This document shows positions 24,401-35,150 of a stretch of 64,000 bases of DNA, piece by piece; the stretch's first letter is position 1; every line of letters starts with the position of its first letter. The notes under the pieces are model-generated. The model searched no databases, was not told the DNA's origin, and saw only the letters and a list, made by a program, of their open reading frames with translations. The DNA is from Calendula officinalis (taxonomy: Eukaryota > Streptophyta > Magnoliopsida > Asterales > Asteraceae), in the NCBI GenBank assembly GCA_963853835.1, contig OY970826.1, positions 2,588,001 through 2,652,000 on the forward strand, read 5' to 3'. The translations under genes were made by a program, and so were the position numbers.

Positions 24401-25148
24401 AGGGCAAAATGCATAGAAGGGTAACCTATTTTCCATCAAAATTCATTTAAGGGTATGTACTTTTGTTTTGATCACTAAAGGGTAACATACTTTCATAAAG
24501 GTTGATCAAAGGGTAACCTACTTTCATAAATGTTGATCAAAAGGTAACCTACTTTCATAAAGGTATATAAAAAGGGGAAATGACCCACTCAACAAGTTTA
24601 ATTTACCTGTTCCAACCAAAATGAATGGTTACAAAAAAAATGTACTTTAAAGTGTACATGCTTCTTCGTTTCTAAATCATTTTACTCAAACAATAAATTC
24701 AAAAAATGGTCATGTATTGGTTCTTAAAGTTGAGCTTCTGAGATGAGTCTTGAACTTGATTAACTTGGGTCACTAGATTAGTTTTGTTTCCATACCTTAA
24801 CCATTAGTTCAAGAAAAGATGGAATTTTAGAATTTGAACGAAGAATTGATCGACTTTATTTTGACCTAGTTTGAAGGCTGTGAAACAAAACTAATCATAT
24901 AAGCATTAAATAGTCACGTGGGGAACAAATGGAAGAATTGATTACCGGTAACAAGTTTCGCAAGTCACATTTTACCTTTTTATATACTTTTATGAAAATA
25001 GGTTACCCTTTAGTGATCAAAACAAAAGTACATACCCTTAAATAAACTTTAATGGAAAGTAGGTTACCCTTTAGTGATCAAAATCAAAGTATATACCCTT
25101 AAATAAACTTTGATGGAAATTAGATTACCCTTTTATATATTTTTGCCT
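24401..25148. mobile_element. Inverted-repeat MITE nested in the Mutator-like element
   Basis: The ends AGGGCAAAATGCATAGAAGG and TTACCCTTTTATATATTTTT-GCC are inverse, with long arms built from GGGTAACCTACTTTCAT and AAGGGTATGTACTTTTG phrases, both repeated. Confidence 0.65.
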
Positions 25149-25351
25149 TTTTTTTACTTCTCTCCAAAGCACCAGCCGTTTCTCTCTCTCTCTTCAAACG
25201 TTTTATGTCCTTTCTTCTCTCATACCCATTTATTTCTCTCTCTTCATATTAAAACTCACCATCAAACTTTACCTTTTATTTTGGCCATCTTTTAAGCCGA
25301 ATCAGGAAGCAAAAAATCGACCATTGAAACCAGCTCGTTTTTACGATCACT

Positions 25352-25507
25352 ATGGTACTCTTCGTTGCCCGAATCGCCGCCGAATCACGCCGCCGGAATC
25401 TAGCCGGAGTTATAAAAGTTAGCCGGAATCCGTGTTTCCAGCGCCTTCTCGGCTCTCAGCAGTCTTTGCAGTATTTTTCGGGTTTTCTCGACCATCTCTG
25501 TGCATAA
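25352..25507 (+). CDS. 51-residue basic ORF in the Mutator-like element
   Basis: The ORF starts MVLFVARIAAESRRRNLAGV and ends SGFLDHLCA. Before the stop it is rich in Arg and small residues and has only one acidic residue in the first 40, a composition typical of a mitochondrial presequence. It lies in DNA far more GC-rich than its surroundings, with a pyrimidine-rich leader (CTCTCTCTCTC). The composition suggests a captured 5' exon of a host gene. I do not recognise the donor, and translation is unproven. Confidence 0.35.
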   Translation: MVLFVARIAAESRRRNLAGVIKVSRNPCFQRLLGSQQSLQYFSGFLDHLCA

Positions 25508-26178
25508 TCCGGCCGGAATCACTTGTAGACAGCCGCCGGCAGCCGATCACGCCGGAAACTTTCATCTCTGCCAGAATCAGTTGTTGGTGAATACTGTTAG
25601 TCCATACAATTGTTGGCGTACATGAATTCTTAAGTTTTAAGTTATTAATTTTGGTTTTTGCATGGAATCATGAATAGATTTTAAATACTCGTATTAAATT
25701 ATCATCCGCCTGTATATTTTGTTTTTAGCTATACCTAACAATTGTATATACCAAACAGTTGATTAAAGTTTCCGGTTGTACATTAAATTAAAGTTTCCAG
25801 CAGTGGAAGATCATAAATAGTAATGGAAGTAACAAGCAATCTTCAGTGACTGTATTTGGTTCTTAGATTACGGATGTTTTGGGAAGAAGAGTTTTGGTGA
25901 GAGGTGGTTAAATGTAAAATATGGTAAAAAAGAGAAAGGGTATAATTGTAATTTAATATAAAGTTGCTCTACATGGATAAAATCTACTCTGTACGAATCA
26001 GCTCCCTAGGTATAATGGTAAAACAAATTAAATTATTTTTGGTAAAGCTTTAATTAAAGAGATATATTATGATCGTAAAAAGAAAGAAAATAAACTATGG
26101 TCCATTAAATAAAAAGGAAGAAAATAAACTATGGTCCATTAAATATAAAAACAGTTATACAAAATTTACTACCAATTA

Positions 26179-26420
26179 CTCCATCCGTCCCACAAAAAAC
26201 TTCTCATTTGACCTTAATTTTTTTCCTACAAAAAACTTCTCATTTCAATAAAATACTATTATTACTAAGGACCCCACCACTAACTATCCACTAACTATCT
26301 TTCTCTCTCCAAACCAATCTTATATTTTAATCAAAATTATTACCAATAACCCCACCACTAACTATCACCTTAAAACTTGTGCCCATGTCAAATGGGAAGT
26401 TTTTTGTGGGACGGAGGGAG
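26179..26420. mobile_element. Stowaway MITE, TA target duplication
   Basis: CTCCATCCGTCCCACAAAAA and TTTTTGTGGGACGGAGGGAG ends, with TA on both sides. The tandem copy at about 41.79 kb lacks it and reads ACCAATTATTATTTTC. Confidence 0.92.
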
Positions 26421-27244
26421 TATTATCTTAACCTATATATGAGGCTACACCCCATTATTGTACGACACCTCAGCACAATGCTCGATCCCGATTGGCCGAA
26501 AATGCCACCTGTAAATCTCTCATTGGTCCAACCATACAATCATTCCTCAACTCGTGGCCCTAAACCCGTCGCCCGCAGCATCTTCAACGACCGCCGGTAA
26601 ACCCTCTGCATCTGCTCTCAGATCTTAACCTCCCGCAGATTCCTATTGGCATGCTTCATGCTGATGCAATGTAAGGCCAAGGCCGTATAATCGATCGGAG
26701 TCTTCCACTACATAAGGTAATTTCTATAGTTCTTGACCTATCCAACAATTTCGATAGTATTATTTACAAACCAAAGGGTTTATATATCCGGAGATAAGAG
26801 TGTTTAAATTATGGTTCATTCAATCCCCTCAATTTAAATGTCGATCGCCACTGCATCTTCATTTTCGATTAACATCAAGCTTGCATATTAGGTGTTCGAT
26901 GAAATGCATTTTCATTCCTCAATTTTAATTTCAAAATTCTTGATAACTACACCAATCCTAGGTTTAACATGATTTTGAGATGCTTCTGATGTTGTACTCA
27001 AACAGACTGTATCCAACAGTAAGCTTGCTTTATCAATTTTGGTTTATATAAATTTAAAATTGATTAAAGGTTCTTGAGAAACAAGAAATGTAAGCTTAAC
27101 TCAAATTAGTCTTCTTAACTGATATTTGAAAACATTTCGTCAAATTAGTCTTCCCATTTCATCAATTATGGTTTCTCGATGATGTTTTATATTTATCAAC
27201 AATGCAGGTTACTTAATTCAAAATGCAATTGACCTACACCTACT

Positions 27245-28299
27245 AAACCTAAGAAAGGGAAAGTTCCTTTGCATCTAAAGAGTGACAGGGTATGTAAATC
27301 TTGAATTTAGTTATTTGACTCTAATTTATCGTCAATTTTAATTTGTACAAAAAAGTAGTCTTTGTCAATTTAATGTTGAACATATAGGTCATTGCACACT
27401 ACAAAGGGCATGTTTGGGAAAACTTTTTAACAGGGCTTATGAGCTTATTAACTTATTAAGCTCAAATACATTTGTAAATTTGAGCTTAATAAGCTAATAA
27501 GCTCATAAGCCCCGTTAATAAGCTTTCCCAAACATGCCCAAAGTCAAATGTTCACTTTTAACTGAGGCTAAAGTAGTAATAGACTATTAATCAACAATGA
27601 GATGATCCCTGCATGTTGATTGCCTTAGTGTCAAACGATCAGTTTTAGATAACCAGAGTTGAACCTTGTCGATTTTGAATGCCCATGTTTTGCTTATTTA
27701 TAATTGAGCCTCATCATAGCTTACAACTTGCAAGTTGCTGACTTTGAATTATATTTTGTTTAATTTTGATTAAAAGACAAAGTCAAAGAGATTCTTGGAA
27801 ATTTAAAATTTTGGGAGATTAAGAAAAATTATGATGTAAAAACTGCAGTATCATTGCTCAAGCAAATGGCAAACACAAAGTTTATTGAAAGTGCAGAAGC
27901 ACATTTTCGTCTGAATATTGGCCCAAAATATAATGATAGACAACTCAGAATAACAGTAAGTTATTAATTCTTTTAACTAAAATACAAGGTATTATGCTTT
28001 TTAATAGTTTCTTCTTATATTTATAACTTTGTATTGTAGGTGAATTTCCCAAGGGTATATGACATGTTGTTAGGGTAGCTGTTTTGACTAAAGGTTATTT
28101 CTCTAACTAATTAATTTGGTATAAATTGTAGTATAATTGTAACATTTATGAATTATTATTTAAATTTATAGGTGAAAAGATCGATGATGCAAAAAATGTG
28201 GGAGCAGATGTAGTTGATGCAGAGGAGTTGATAGAGCAAATTTAAGAAGGATTTGTGGAATTTGACAAAATTATTGCAACTACAGATATGATGCCTAAG
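27245..28299 (+). pseudogene. RPL1: Captured fragment of plastid ribosomal protein L1 gene
   Basis: Four exon relics with intron borders survive. 27245-27289 reads KPKKGKVPLHLKSDR before GTATGT. 27781-27955 reads SKRFLEI, then after a frame change KKNYDVKTAVSLLKQMANTK and FIESAEAHFRLNIGPKYNDR, before GTAAGT. 28040-28093 reads VNFP, then after a shift and a stop VVRVAVLTK. 28172-28299 reads GEKIDDAKNVGADVVDAEEL, IEQI, a stop, EGFVEFDKIIATTDMMPK. This order and spacing match chloroplast bL1 (PRPL1), a nucleus-encoded protein of the plastid large ribosomal subunit. The start and the later exons are absent. Retained introns show it was copied from genomic DNA, not mRNA. Frameshifts and stops make it nonfunctional. 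Confidence 0.85.
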
Positions 28300-29022
28300 G
28301 TTTTACTTATTATCATCATCATCAAATTATATATAAGTTAGATGAAATTTAGCCAAACATAATGGGTTAATTGTTTTTAATCTTCAACATTTCACTGATT
28401 TGGAGTCTCACCTAAATAAGTATCGTATGTATATTAGATGGTTTGAAAGCTATAGATGGTTTGTATTTATCAACAATTGTGTTAGTTTCAATGGCCCCTT
28501 TTGTTCTCTTTATTATAATCTTCTATTTTATGCTTTTAACTTACATATTTAGATCTGGTCTTTTCAAGGTACCCTAATTGTACCATCATTACAAAAAATT
28601 GTTTAGGTTGACCCAACTTCTCATATTTGCAACGACTAATCATATTTGTCCCCAACTTCTCAAAATGAAAAGTTATAGTATTAAAAATAGATATGGAATT
28701 TAAGTTTGCAAATAGTTTTTTAAGTTCTCATATTGAGAAATCATATTTACAAACTTTTTCCGTAATAATTTTCTATACTTTGCAAGCCTAGGACTTAAAT
28801 ATAAACAAAATTGAAGTTTTTGAAGTTATTTTTATTCTTGTGTTTTTTAAGATATGAAATTTGTAGATCAAGTGAAAAAGGAAGATGTTGTAATAAAGAT
28901 TATTTTCATGATTTTATCATATGTTATTTGACTTTTAATTTCATGATTTTCATGATTATGCATTCATGTTCAGTTTTAAAGTGGTTTATCATTATTCTAC
29001 CAAAATAATATTACATTCGCAA

Positions 29023-29298
29023 GGGTCAATAGTATTGAATGTTGCCTCAAGTGGTATTGAGGACCTTTTGTTGGAAGGTGGTAGGACGGCTATGACTCTT
29101 AATAAAAGACATGGTCAGACGTTGTCGCAAGTTGGTTTGTTTGTTCAAAAACAAGTATTCTCACATGGTCAACTTTGTGTCGCTGTATCACGAGTTAAGA
29201 AGAAGAACGGATTGGAGGTTATTTGTTGGGACAAATATGGAAATTATACTAATTCAACAACAAATGTCGTTTACAAAGAAATCTTATTTCGTCTATAA
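29023..29298 (+). pseudogene. Helitron Pif1-like helicase, C-terminal remnant
   Basis: The frame reads SIVLNVASSGIEDLLLEGGR, TA, then LNKRHGQTLSQVGLFV, VFSHGQLCVAVSRVKKKNGL and STTNVVYKEILFRL-stop. The first part matches the mid-helicase segment usually written NVASSGIASLLLPGGRTAHS; the second matches the extreme C-terminus. The intervening few hundred residues are deleted, as are the Rep domain and N-terminus. It ends about 155 bp before a Helitron-type terminus, the normal place for this gene. Confidence 0.88.
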
Positions 29299-29299
29299 A

Positions 29300-29455
29300 T
29301 TTTCTGTAACATTTATTCATGTATCAAAATTTGTACAAACTTATCATTACAACTATGTTTTGCCATGTCATTTAAACTGTATTAATATTTTTGTTATTTT
29401 TCTTTAATATCTCTTTTGAAGCATACCCGCCCAATCAGGCGGGCTTTGAAGCTAA
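29300..29455 (+). mobile_element. Internal (bypassed) Helitron 3' terminus
   Basis: The hairpin CCCGCCCAATCAGGCGGG is followed by CTTTGAAG and CTAA. The preceding text (TTTGTACAAACTTATCATTA) is repeated at about 30450 ahead of the outer 3' end. Confidence 0.75.
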
Positions 29456-30755
29456 ATGTTTATTTTAAATGTGCGTAATTTTGCTCACAAATGAATTATA
29501 CCTATGTCTAAAACTTTGGGCGCATTTTAAATGAATTATTTCGGGAAAATTCTTCACTATCAGAGGGGTATTTTCGGTATTTTTGGTGGTCTGATCAGCC
29601 TGCAAAGTTTTATACAGTGTTGGAACAATGGTTTACATTTTCAGGGATTTTATGAGATTTATTGCGGTTTTTTCTGGATGCTATTGACCACTTCAAGACT
29701 GTCCCTAATTTACTTGGAAAATATTGGGTCAAAATGGACTGTTTTGACAGTTTTTGGCAGTTTTGTTGCTTGGATTAAGCTGATTTTTTGGTTTAGACTT
29801 AGGATTATGATTTCCCATTTTTCAGATTTTTTTGGGATTTTTCTGAATTTTTTCTTGAAAATGGGCCGAATGGGTTTTTTCTGGAGTGTTTGGTCAGTTT
29901 TAGACAGTTGGGGTGGATTTTTGAAGCTGAATTTTTTTGTGGGCCTTAGTTGCATAAATTCCCATTTTTCTGGAGTTTCTGGGATTTTTTCGATTTTTTT
30001 CTGCTGTTGTTGCTGTTTGGTGCATATTTTCGGTTTAAAAATGCAGCAGAATTTTGGAGAATTTATGGGATTTTTCTGATTTTTTTAGGTGGAGTTGACC
30101 TATCGGGTAACTTTGCATACTAATTTGTAGCATCACTTTTTGCTGACAAAACTTCAGTAGCTGTGGGCAACAAGTTAAGGAAGAAAAACATTTCATTTGT
30201 ATGGAGTTGAAGTGTAAGAAAATGTTTTTTAGTTGGACATAAAAAAAAGTTGTAATTTTTACGGTTATGTGTGAGTGTGAGTAGGTAGAGATTCTATCTG
30301 GTAGGCCCCACCAAATTGGAATTCATCTTTCCTTCATTGGACATCTTTGATAAGTAATGTTTTTGAGATTTTAGTTATATATTTAATTTATGGATTTATC
30401 AATTATTGAGAGAAGAAATAATATAGGTAAAAAGAGATTATCAAATTTTGTACAAACTCATCATTATAGCTACAACATTATTTGTCATTTTTAAAATTAT
30501 TAATCTTTGTTGGTATTTTTCTACGTACTAAATTTTGAAGCATACCCGCCCATCGGACGGGTTATGAAGCTAGTTTTCTAAATATAAAAAGATCAAATTA
30601 CATTAAAAGTTGTTTGATTTAATGCCCTAACCTTTTTCAGAAAAACTAGCAGATGTGAAATGTGACAGCGGATATATTTTATAACATACTAAGCGTAAAT
30701 ATTTTATTTTCAACAAATATAAAGTAAAAAGGTAGATTTTGGACAATTTATGAAT

Positions 30756-31357
30756 GAGAAATGATATGTAGTCCTACCATTTAGGTCTACTCATAGGCCT
30801 ACTCACCTGATAGGATGACATGTGTATTTCATTAATTCTCTCTCCTAATATTATCCCTTGATTTTGACATGTGTCTTCATCTTACTAATATATAAAGCAT
30901 TTAGGCCTACCCCATTAGGCAAGTTTAAGGAGCTCCTTAAACTTGATTTTAAGGATTTTTCCACTTTTGTTAGTTAGTTCTCTACCTTAAAAAAAATCGC
31001 GACTAATAAGATTCGAACCCAAGACCTCTCCTAACTTATCATTATGTGTTAACCACTTGCTATACATTACACTTTAGTAACACCACCCACACTTAATAAC
31101 AAAAGTCTGTTACTCGAAAACCATTTTACCCAATAACATTAAATATACGACGCTGTAAATCATCAACTCTTACCAAAATCCACATTTCCGTTTAATTATT
31201 TATTTCTAGCAACAATTATTACCGTGTAAACGAACAACACTTGCTCGCCACGAAATATGGTTTCTGGGTACCCGCCGCCGCATTGCGCGGGTATCCTGCT
31301 AGTCTAATTAGTAGGCCTATGAGTAGGTTTAAATGGTAGGCCTAAATATCATTATTC
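30756..31357. mobile_element. MITE with 9-bp duplication, split by a nested Helitron
   Basis: The ends GAGAAATGATATGTAG and CTAAATATCATTATTC are inverted, and both continue with the CCTACCATTTA / TAAATGGTAGG pair and CTACTCATAGGCCTACT. TTTATGAAT lies on both sides (30747-30755, 31358-31366). The tandem copy near 41.98 kb shows the empty site TTTACGAATTCAAATAC. The MITE itself is about 180 bp. Confidence 0.85.
30880..31302 (+). mobile_element. Short non-autonomous Helitron nested in the MITE
   Basis: It starts TCTTACTAATATATAAAGCA after A30879. It ends with hairpin ACCCGC...GCGCGGGT, then ATCCTG-CTAG before T. Joining its flanks gives CTTCATCTAATTAG, which agrees with CTTCATCTAATGAG in the related MITE fragment at 18.75 kb. 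It contains no gene. Confidence 0.87.
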
Positions 31358-31900
31358 TTTATGAATTTAAATACAATTCATTTTTAATAAAATTTTCTCT
31401 ATATCTTTCTAAAAATAAAAATGATAAGAAACTTATCAATGAAATGTATCGTCAATTTTGTGGTCATTTGTTACTTTTATTATCAACATCCTTAATAATA
31501 ATATTTGATTATTGGATGTATCTGCACATGGTAGAAATTATATCTTTACTAAAATACCACCAAAATCTATGGATCGTGTAAGTAAAACATATCACGTAGC
31601 AAAGATTGTGTATTAGAACACTAATTATTATTATTTTTAAAGGGATTTTCTAATAATACCTTAAGGTCATGAGACAAGATTCACTGAATGAACAACAATT
31701 TCCTTATACAATTCAAATTGCATTTAATGAATCTCATGAATTAATAAAAAATAAACTTCATTAATGATTAAATATACATTTTTTGGAAAGTTCAAGATTA
31801 TTAAATGACTTTTATCTCATGCCCAAGAGTATGAGTTAGCCAAACCCTTTTTTTAAAAGCGGGAAAAAAATCATTCAAGAACGCACTTTGTACGTCATAA

Positions 31901-32574
31901 TTATTGATTTTGTTGAAAAAACGACATAACTTCACCATAAACAACATCTTTACCATTTACAACCATGATGAAATCGGCATTGCCCATATACTTTCACATA
32001 TTGCACCCTAATCTTCCCTTCATCGTGCATCTTGAGATCCTCAAGCAACGCAGCGACATCCGTCGGATCCGAGAGAACATCTAGACCACCATAAGTGAGA
32101 AACAGAGGAAAATCTTTCGGAATGTTCGAGAAGTTATAAATTGGCGGCGTTAGTGCACCATAACGTGCCATATTCAAGGCAGGAAATCCATAGTTAAATT
32201 TCACTGCAATCCCATTTATAGCAGCTGCAACAATATCGTTGAGTTTTATAAATTTACGAATTTTAAAATTAGTATTTAATTATAAACAAATAAATTATGA
32301 ATAAACGTACTTTGGGAAAGATGAACCATGTTATTAGTCGAGGTAGGCTGAGGCTCGTTTTGTAAGAAGACTTCCATGGTTGATGCATTTAGGCAGCAAT
32401 TCGTACCTTTTAAATTAAATAGCCTTAATATTAATTAAACAATATATATTATGTATAATTAATTTATATATACCATTAGAAAAGATTTGCTAACCTGTAG
32501 TGGAAGACATTAAGTCAAAACAATTAATCTTTGGATCTATACATAGGCCTTGGAGAAAATGGCCAACATCAACA
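31901..32574 (-). pseudogene. Remnant of a triacylglycerol/acid lipase gene (last three exons)
   Basis: Exons (transcript order) 32574-32495, 32406-32311 and 32224-31901 have GT-AG borders. They read VDVGHFLQGLCIDPKINCFD, then TNCCLNASTMEVFLQNEPQP and TSTNNMVHLSQ, then AINGIAVKFNYGFPALNMAR with LSNIP-type, LFLTYGGLDVLSDPTDV and FIMVVNGKDVV text, ending FFQQNQ. This is the C-terminal half of the plant lysosomal acid lipase/TAG lipase 2 family, including the catalytic Asp region (GGLDVLSD). A one-base insertion near 31987 breaks the frame between VKVYG and NADF. Upstream exons with the nucleophile Ser are missing; Harbinger-like and organelle-like DNA lies there instead. It is a dead fragment. 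Confidence 0.82.
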
Positions 32575-32601
32575 CTGTAATTATAACACATGAACTAAGA
32601 C

Positions 32602-32914
32602 CGGTGCCAACGGTCCGCCGGTTGGGCACCACCGGTTCCGGCACCGTTGGCACGGACCGCCGGTTGGTCCGCCGGTTTGCCGCCAGCCGATTTCGAGACG
32701 GGAGAAGAGACGGAGGGAGGAGCGTGCGAGTGGGGCCCGCCGTACCTTTCAACCAATAAAAAAAGCTTTTTTTTTAAAAAAACGGTAATAATTCGAAATA
32801 AATAGTAATAAATACAAAAAAACGGTAATAATTCAAAAAATTCAAAAAAATTCAAAAAAAAAAAATCCCACCTCATTTACATCTATAAATACCCACTCAT
32901 TTCTAACAGTAGCT
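32602..32914 (+). mobile_element. Left part of a Harbinger-type element
   Basis: TAA is followed by GACCGGTGCCAACGGTCCGC, the same terminus as the 49054 MITE. A CTATAAATACCC box (about 32882) resembles the promoter region of the 5.5-kb Harbinger. No matching right end was found. Confidence 0.55.
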
Positions 32915-34415
32915 TCCTGGGTCACTTACCCCAGCTGGCCTAGCTTTATGCCTGACTCTATGGCTTACTTGCTTCCCTTTCCCCTGCGTCGATAGCTGGA
33001 CTCAGCGCTTTCCCGGGCCGAGCCATAATTCTTTATTAGAAAGGGCAGGCAAAGCCCGAAGGCTGCCGGTTAAAGAATCCTCTTTGTATGCGCGTTATCT
33101 CTTGTTTATTCTTCTAGTTTTTGCCAATCCTTCTTCAGGGCAACATGCTCTATTATATGATATATCTTGGGAGTTGAATCGAAGCAGCTACTTCACCCCT
33201 GGAACAAAGCAGTGGTCCTTCTTCCCCCAGTACCCTCTTTTATACTTTTGGACGTCTCTAGAGCAGTCATTGAATGTGCGACCTCAAAAAACTTAGATTT
33301 CGCTGGAAAGAAGGTAGTCAAGCACTGGTGTAAGGATTTATTGCAGCTTGATTATCCCACTCATTCTTCTGGTTTTCATGATTCTATTTGTTTCTTATCT
33401 TCTCGAGTGGACTTATCAGCATCACGCTTCAAAAAATTGTCCAACTCTGCGCGGACTTTTGAGCGTGAGCTACCACTCATGCAGCGACAAGGACCCGCAA
33501 CTCTCGAAGGGGCCACCAACCACCCGAATCACTGTAGGCCGATCACGAACGCTATAGGTGTGGGAGCGATCCTGGTCAGGGAAGGCTAAGACGGCGCCTC
33601 GCATATGGGTAGCAAGAGGGCGCTTATGCCCCGACGGTGGGGCCTTATGGGGAAGGGCCTACAACCGATAGTGGATCGCCTTTTGCTTAAATAAGAAAGA
33701 TAAGTTCGATCTTCAAGCCCTTCTAGGGTAGGGATAGGGACATGGGAAGAAGGGGGTCAGCCAAACAGCGGTCCACTTTGTACGTTTGCTGAGCAGACCA
33801 ATCAGTAGAATAGGCCCGAGAGCTATGAAAGGAGAGAGTTTCCTATTCCATATTCCGGTTAGGTTTGTGTGAAGTCATGAAAGTTACGCAAAAAGAATAG
33901 AAATTTACAAGATTGGATAGAAAGGACTTTTGAAGCTTGCTGACTAGGGTTGGAAGCTAAATTCAGTCTTCGCCATAATGCCAAAAATAAACACACTCCC
34001 TAGGGCGAGGTCAAGGCCTCACTCTACTTGCTCTACTTTGACTTCTCTATTTCATAACACTAGCCAACCAGCGTACCTGGAAGGAGCTGACACTCGTCGA
34101 GAGGGGTTTTTGATCAGGTGTCTTCATTCAAGCGACGGTACAGAAGAAGAACGAAACGGCCAATCCCTTGCAGCTTTATCTCACTTCTACTTCTCGTGGG
34201 GCATTGCGATAGGAAGGAATGCCCAGTATACTACTTGAGCCAAGGCCTGGGGTCATATAATAGAGTGTCCCGGCGCCTCTATTTTCTCGTTTTCGGATGA
34301 CTATCCCAATCCATTGCTGGTAGAAAGAATAATACCATGGTTCCCATCGTCCTCGTAATCTTCCTCGTCTTGACTGGTGATAGTTCATCATGTTCCAACT
34401 CCTGATCAATCCTAA
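32915..34415. other. Organelle-like (probably mitochondrial) DNA insertion
   Basis: Base composition jumps from AT-rich nuclear repeats to near-balanced GC with few homopolymers. Wording is typical of plant mitochondrial intergenic DNA (for example GGGCAGGCAAAGCCCGAAGG, GAGGGCGCTTATGCCCCGAC). Several open frames on both strands (33167-33589, 34176-34409) match no protein I recognise. No rRNA, tRNA or known organelle gene was identified, so the assignment rests on composition and style only. Confidence 0.5.
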
Positions 34416-34689
34416 CCCATATTTTAATTACAAATTACTTTAATTTTATTTTTGATAACATCGTCAATTATATTGTTCATTTAGGGGGTTTTGGTTTGCT
34501 AAAATGGTTGAGAATTTGAAGAAACTGAAATCTAATTGTTACGGTTTTTTTATGTTTGGTTGGACGAAATTGAAATTCTTTATTGAAAATATTCCATCAA
34601 ACATAGAAATGTGAATTATATCCAATGAAAGAAATATTTATAAACCGTATGTCTTCATGACTTTGTTAGTTCACACAACAACTTTTTAG

Positions 34690-35150
34690 AGAAATGTTCA
34701 ATATAATCTATCTTTTTTGTTAAGTTCTAATGGATAGATCACAACCTTTGGATCAATCAAACCCCAAAATTACCACACCATCATCATCACATGTGATTTA
34801 ATATATCAACACCACCACCATCCCATATGTATTAAATCACATGTGATTACATACTGCCGACTACTACCACCACCACCACCCCATGTGTATCAAATCACAT
34901 GTGATTCAATACCGCTGACCACCACCACCAACCTCTGCTGGCCACCGTCTCCACCACCGGCAACCCCTCGTCACCGTCGGCTGCTTTCAATCACATGTGA
35001 TTGTGTATCCATTCACATGTGATTGCGGCAGCTGGAGGCGGCGGGCGGCAGTGGCCGACAGTGGTGATGGTGGCCGGTGGTGTTGGTTGTGTGTTAAATC
35101 ACATTTGATTTTTTAATGCAATGACTAAGATTTGTCCGCTAAGACTATAT
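34690..35150. mobile_element. Foldback element with repeated AATCACATGTGATT palindrome
   Basis: The 14-bp palindrome AATCACATGTGATT, or a near copy, occurs about six times between 34785 and 35110, between (CCA)n/(CAC)n tracts on the left and (TGG)n/GGCGGC tracts on the right, which are roughly inverse. The outer text GATAGATCACAACC / TTTGTCCGCTAAG marks the limits only loosely. Confidence 0.5.

Larger units (their letters stand above)
24322..26006. mobile_element. Mutator-like element (possible Pack-MULE), 9-bp target duplication
   Basis: The ends GGGAACTGATATATACAGAG and CTCTGTACGAATCAGCTCCC are inverted. TAAGTATAA (24313-24321) and TAGGTATAA (26007-26015) flank it. The tandem copy at about 41.65 kb shows the empty site AAGTATAATGG. 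The interior holds a nested MITE (24401-25148) and a GC-rich gene-like stretch (25150-25640). No transposase was seen. Confidence 0.85.
26426..30573 (+). mobile_element. 4.1-kb Helitron carrying a plastid RPL1 gene fragment
   Basis: The 5' end is TCTTAACCTATATATGAGGC directly after host A. The 3' end is the hairpin CCCGCCCATCGGACGGG followed by TTATGAAG and CTAG, then host T. Joining the flanks (TATTA + TTTTCTAAATA) recreates the uninterrupted sequence of the tandem copy at about 41.79 kb. Contents in order: GC-rich 5' segment, RPL1 exon relics (27245-28299), helicase C-terminus (29023-29298), a first Helitron-type 3' end at 29455, an aromatic-rich open stretch, then the true 3' end. The two 3' ends share about 130-170 bp of homology. 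Confidence 0.88.
23461..31440. repeat. Tandem unit 1, proximal part (duplicate of 39968-42070)
   Basis: From CTCAAGAGTTA onward the sequence matches 39968-42070 in the same orientation once insertions are removed: Mutator-like 24322-26006, Stowaway 26179-26420, Helitron 26426-30573 and MITE 30756-31357. Shared landmarks include GATCGATCAAATATGCTTAC-like text, TGATATCATG, AATACGCTATAAGTATAA and AAAATTTACTACCAATTA. Confidence 0.85.

Noticed and set aside
29531..30079. 182-codon open frame, rich in Phe, Leu and Gly
   Set aside because: The DNA is a run of TTTTTGGGATTTTT-like words, the frame matches nothing known, and it lies between two Helitron ends. Openness is explained by base composition.
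34176..34409. 77-codon minus-strand ORF rich in Arg and Trp
   Set aside because: It lies in organelle-like DNA and I could not match it to any organelle or nuclear protein, so it is left as part of that block.
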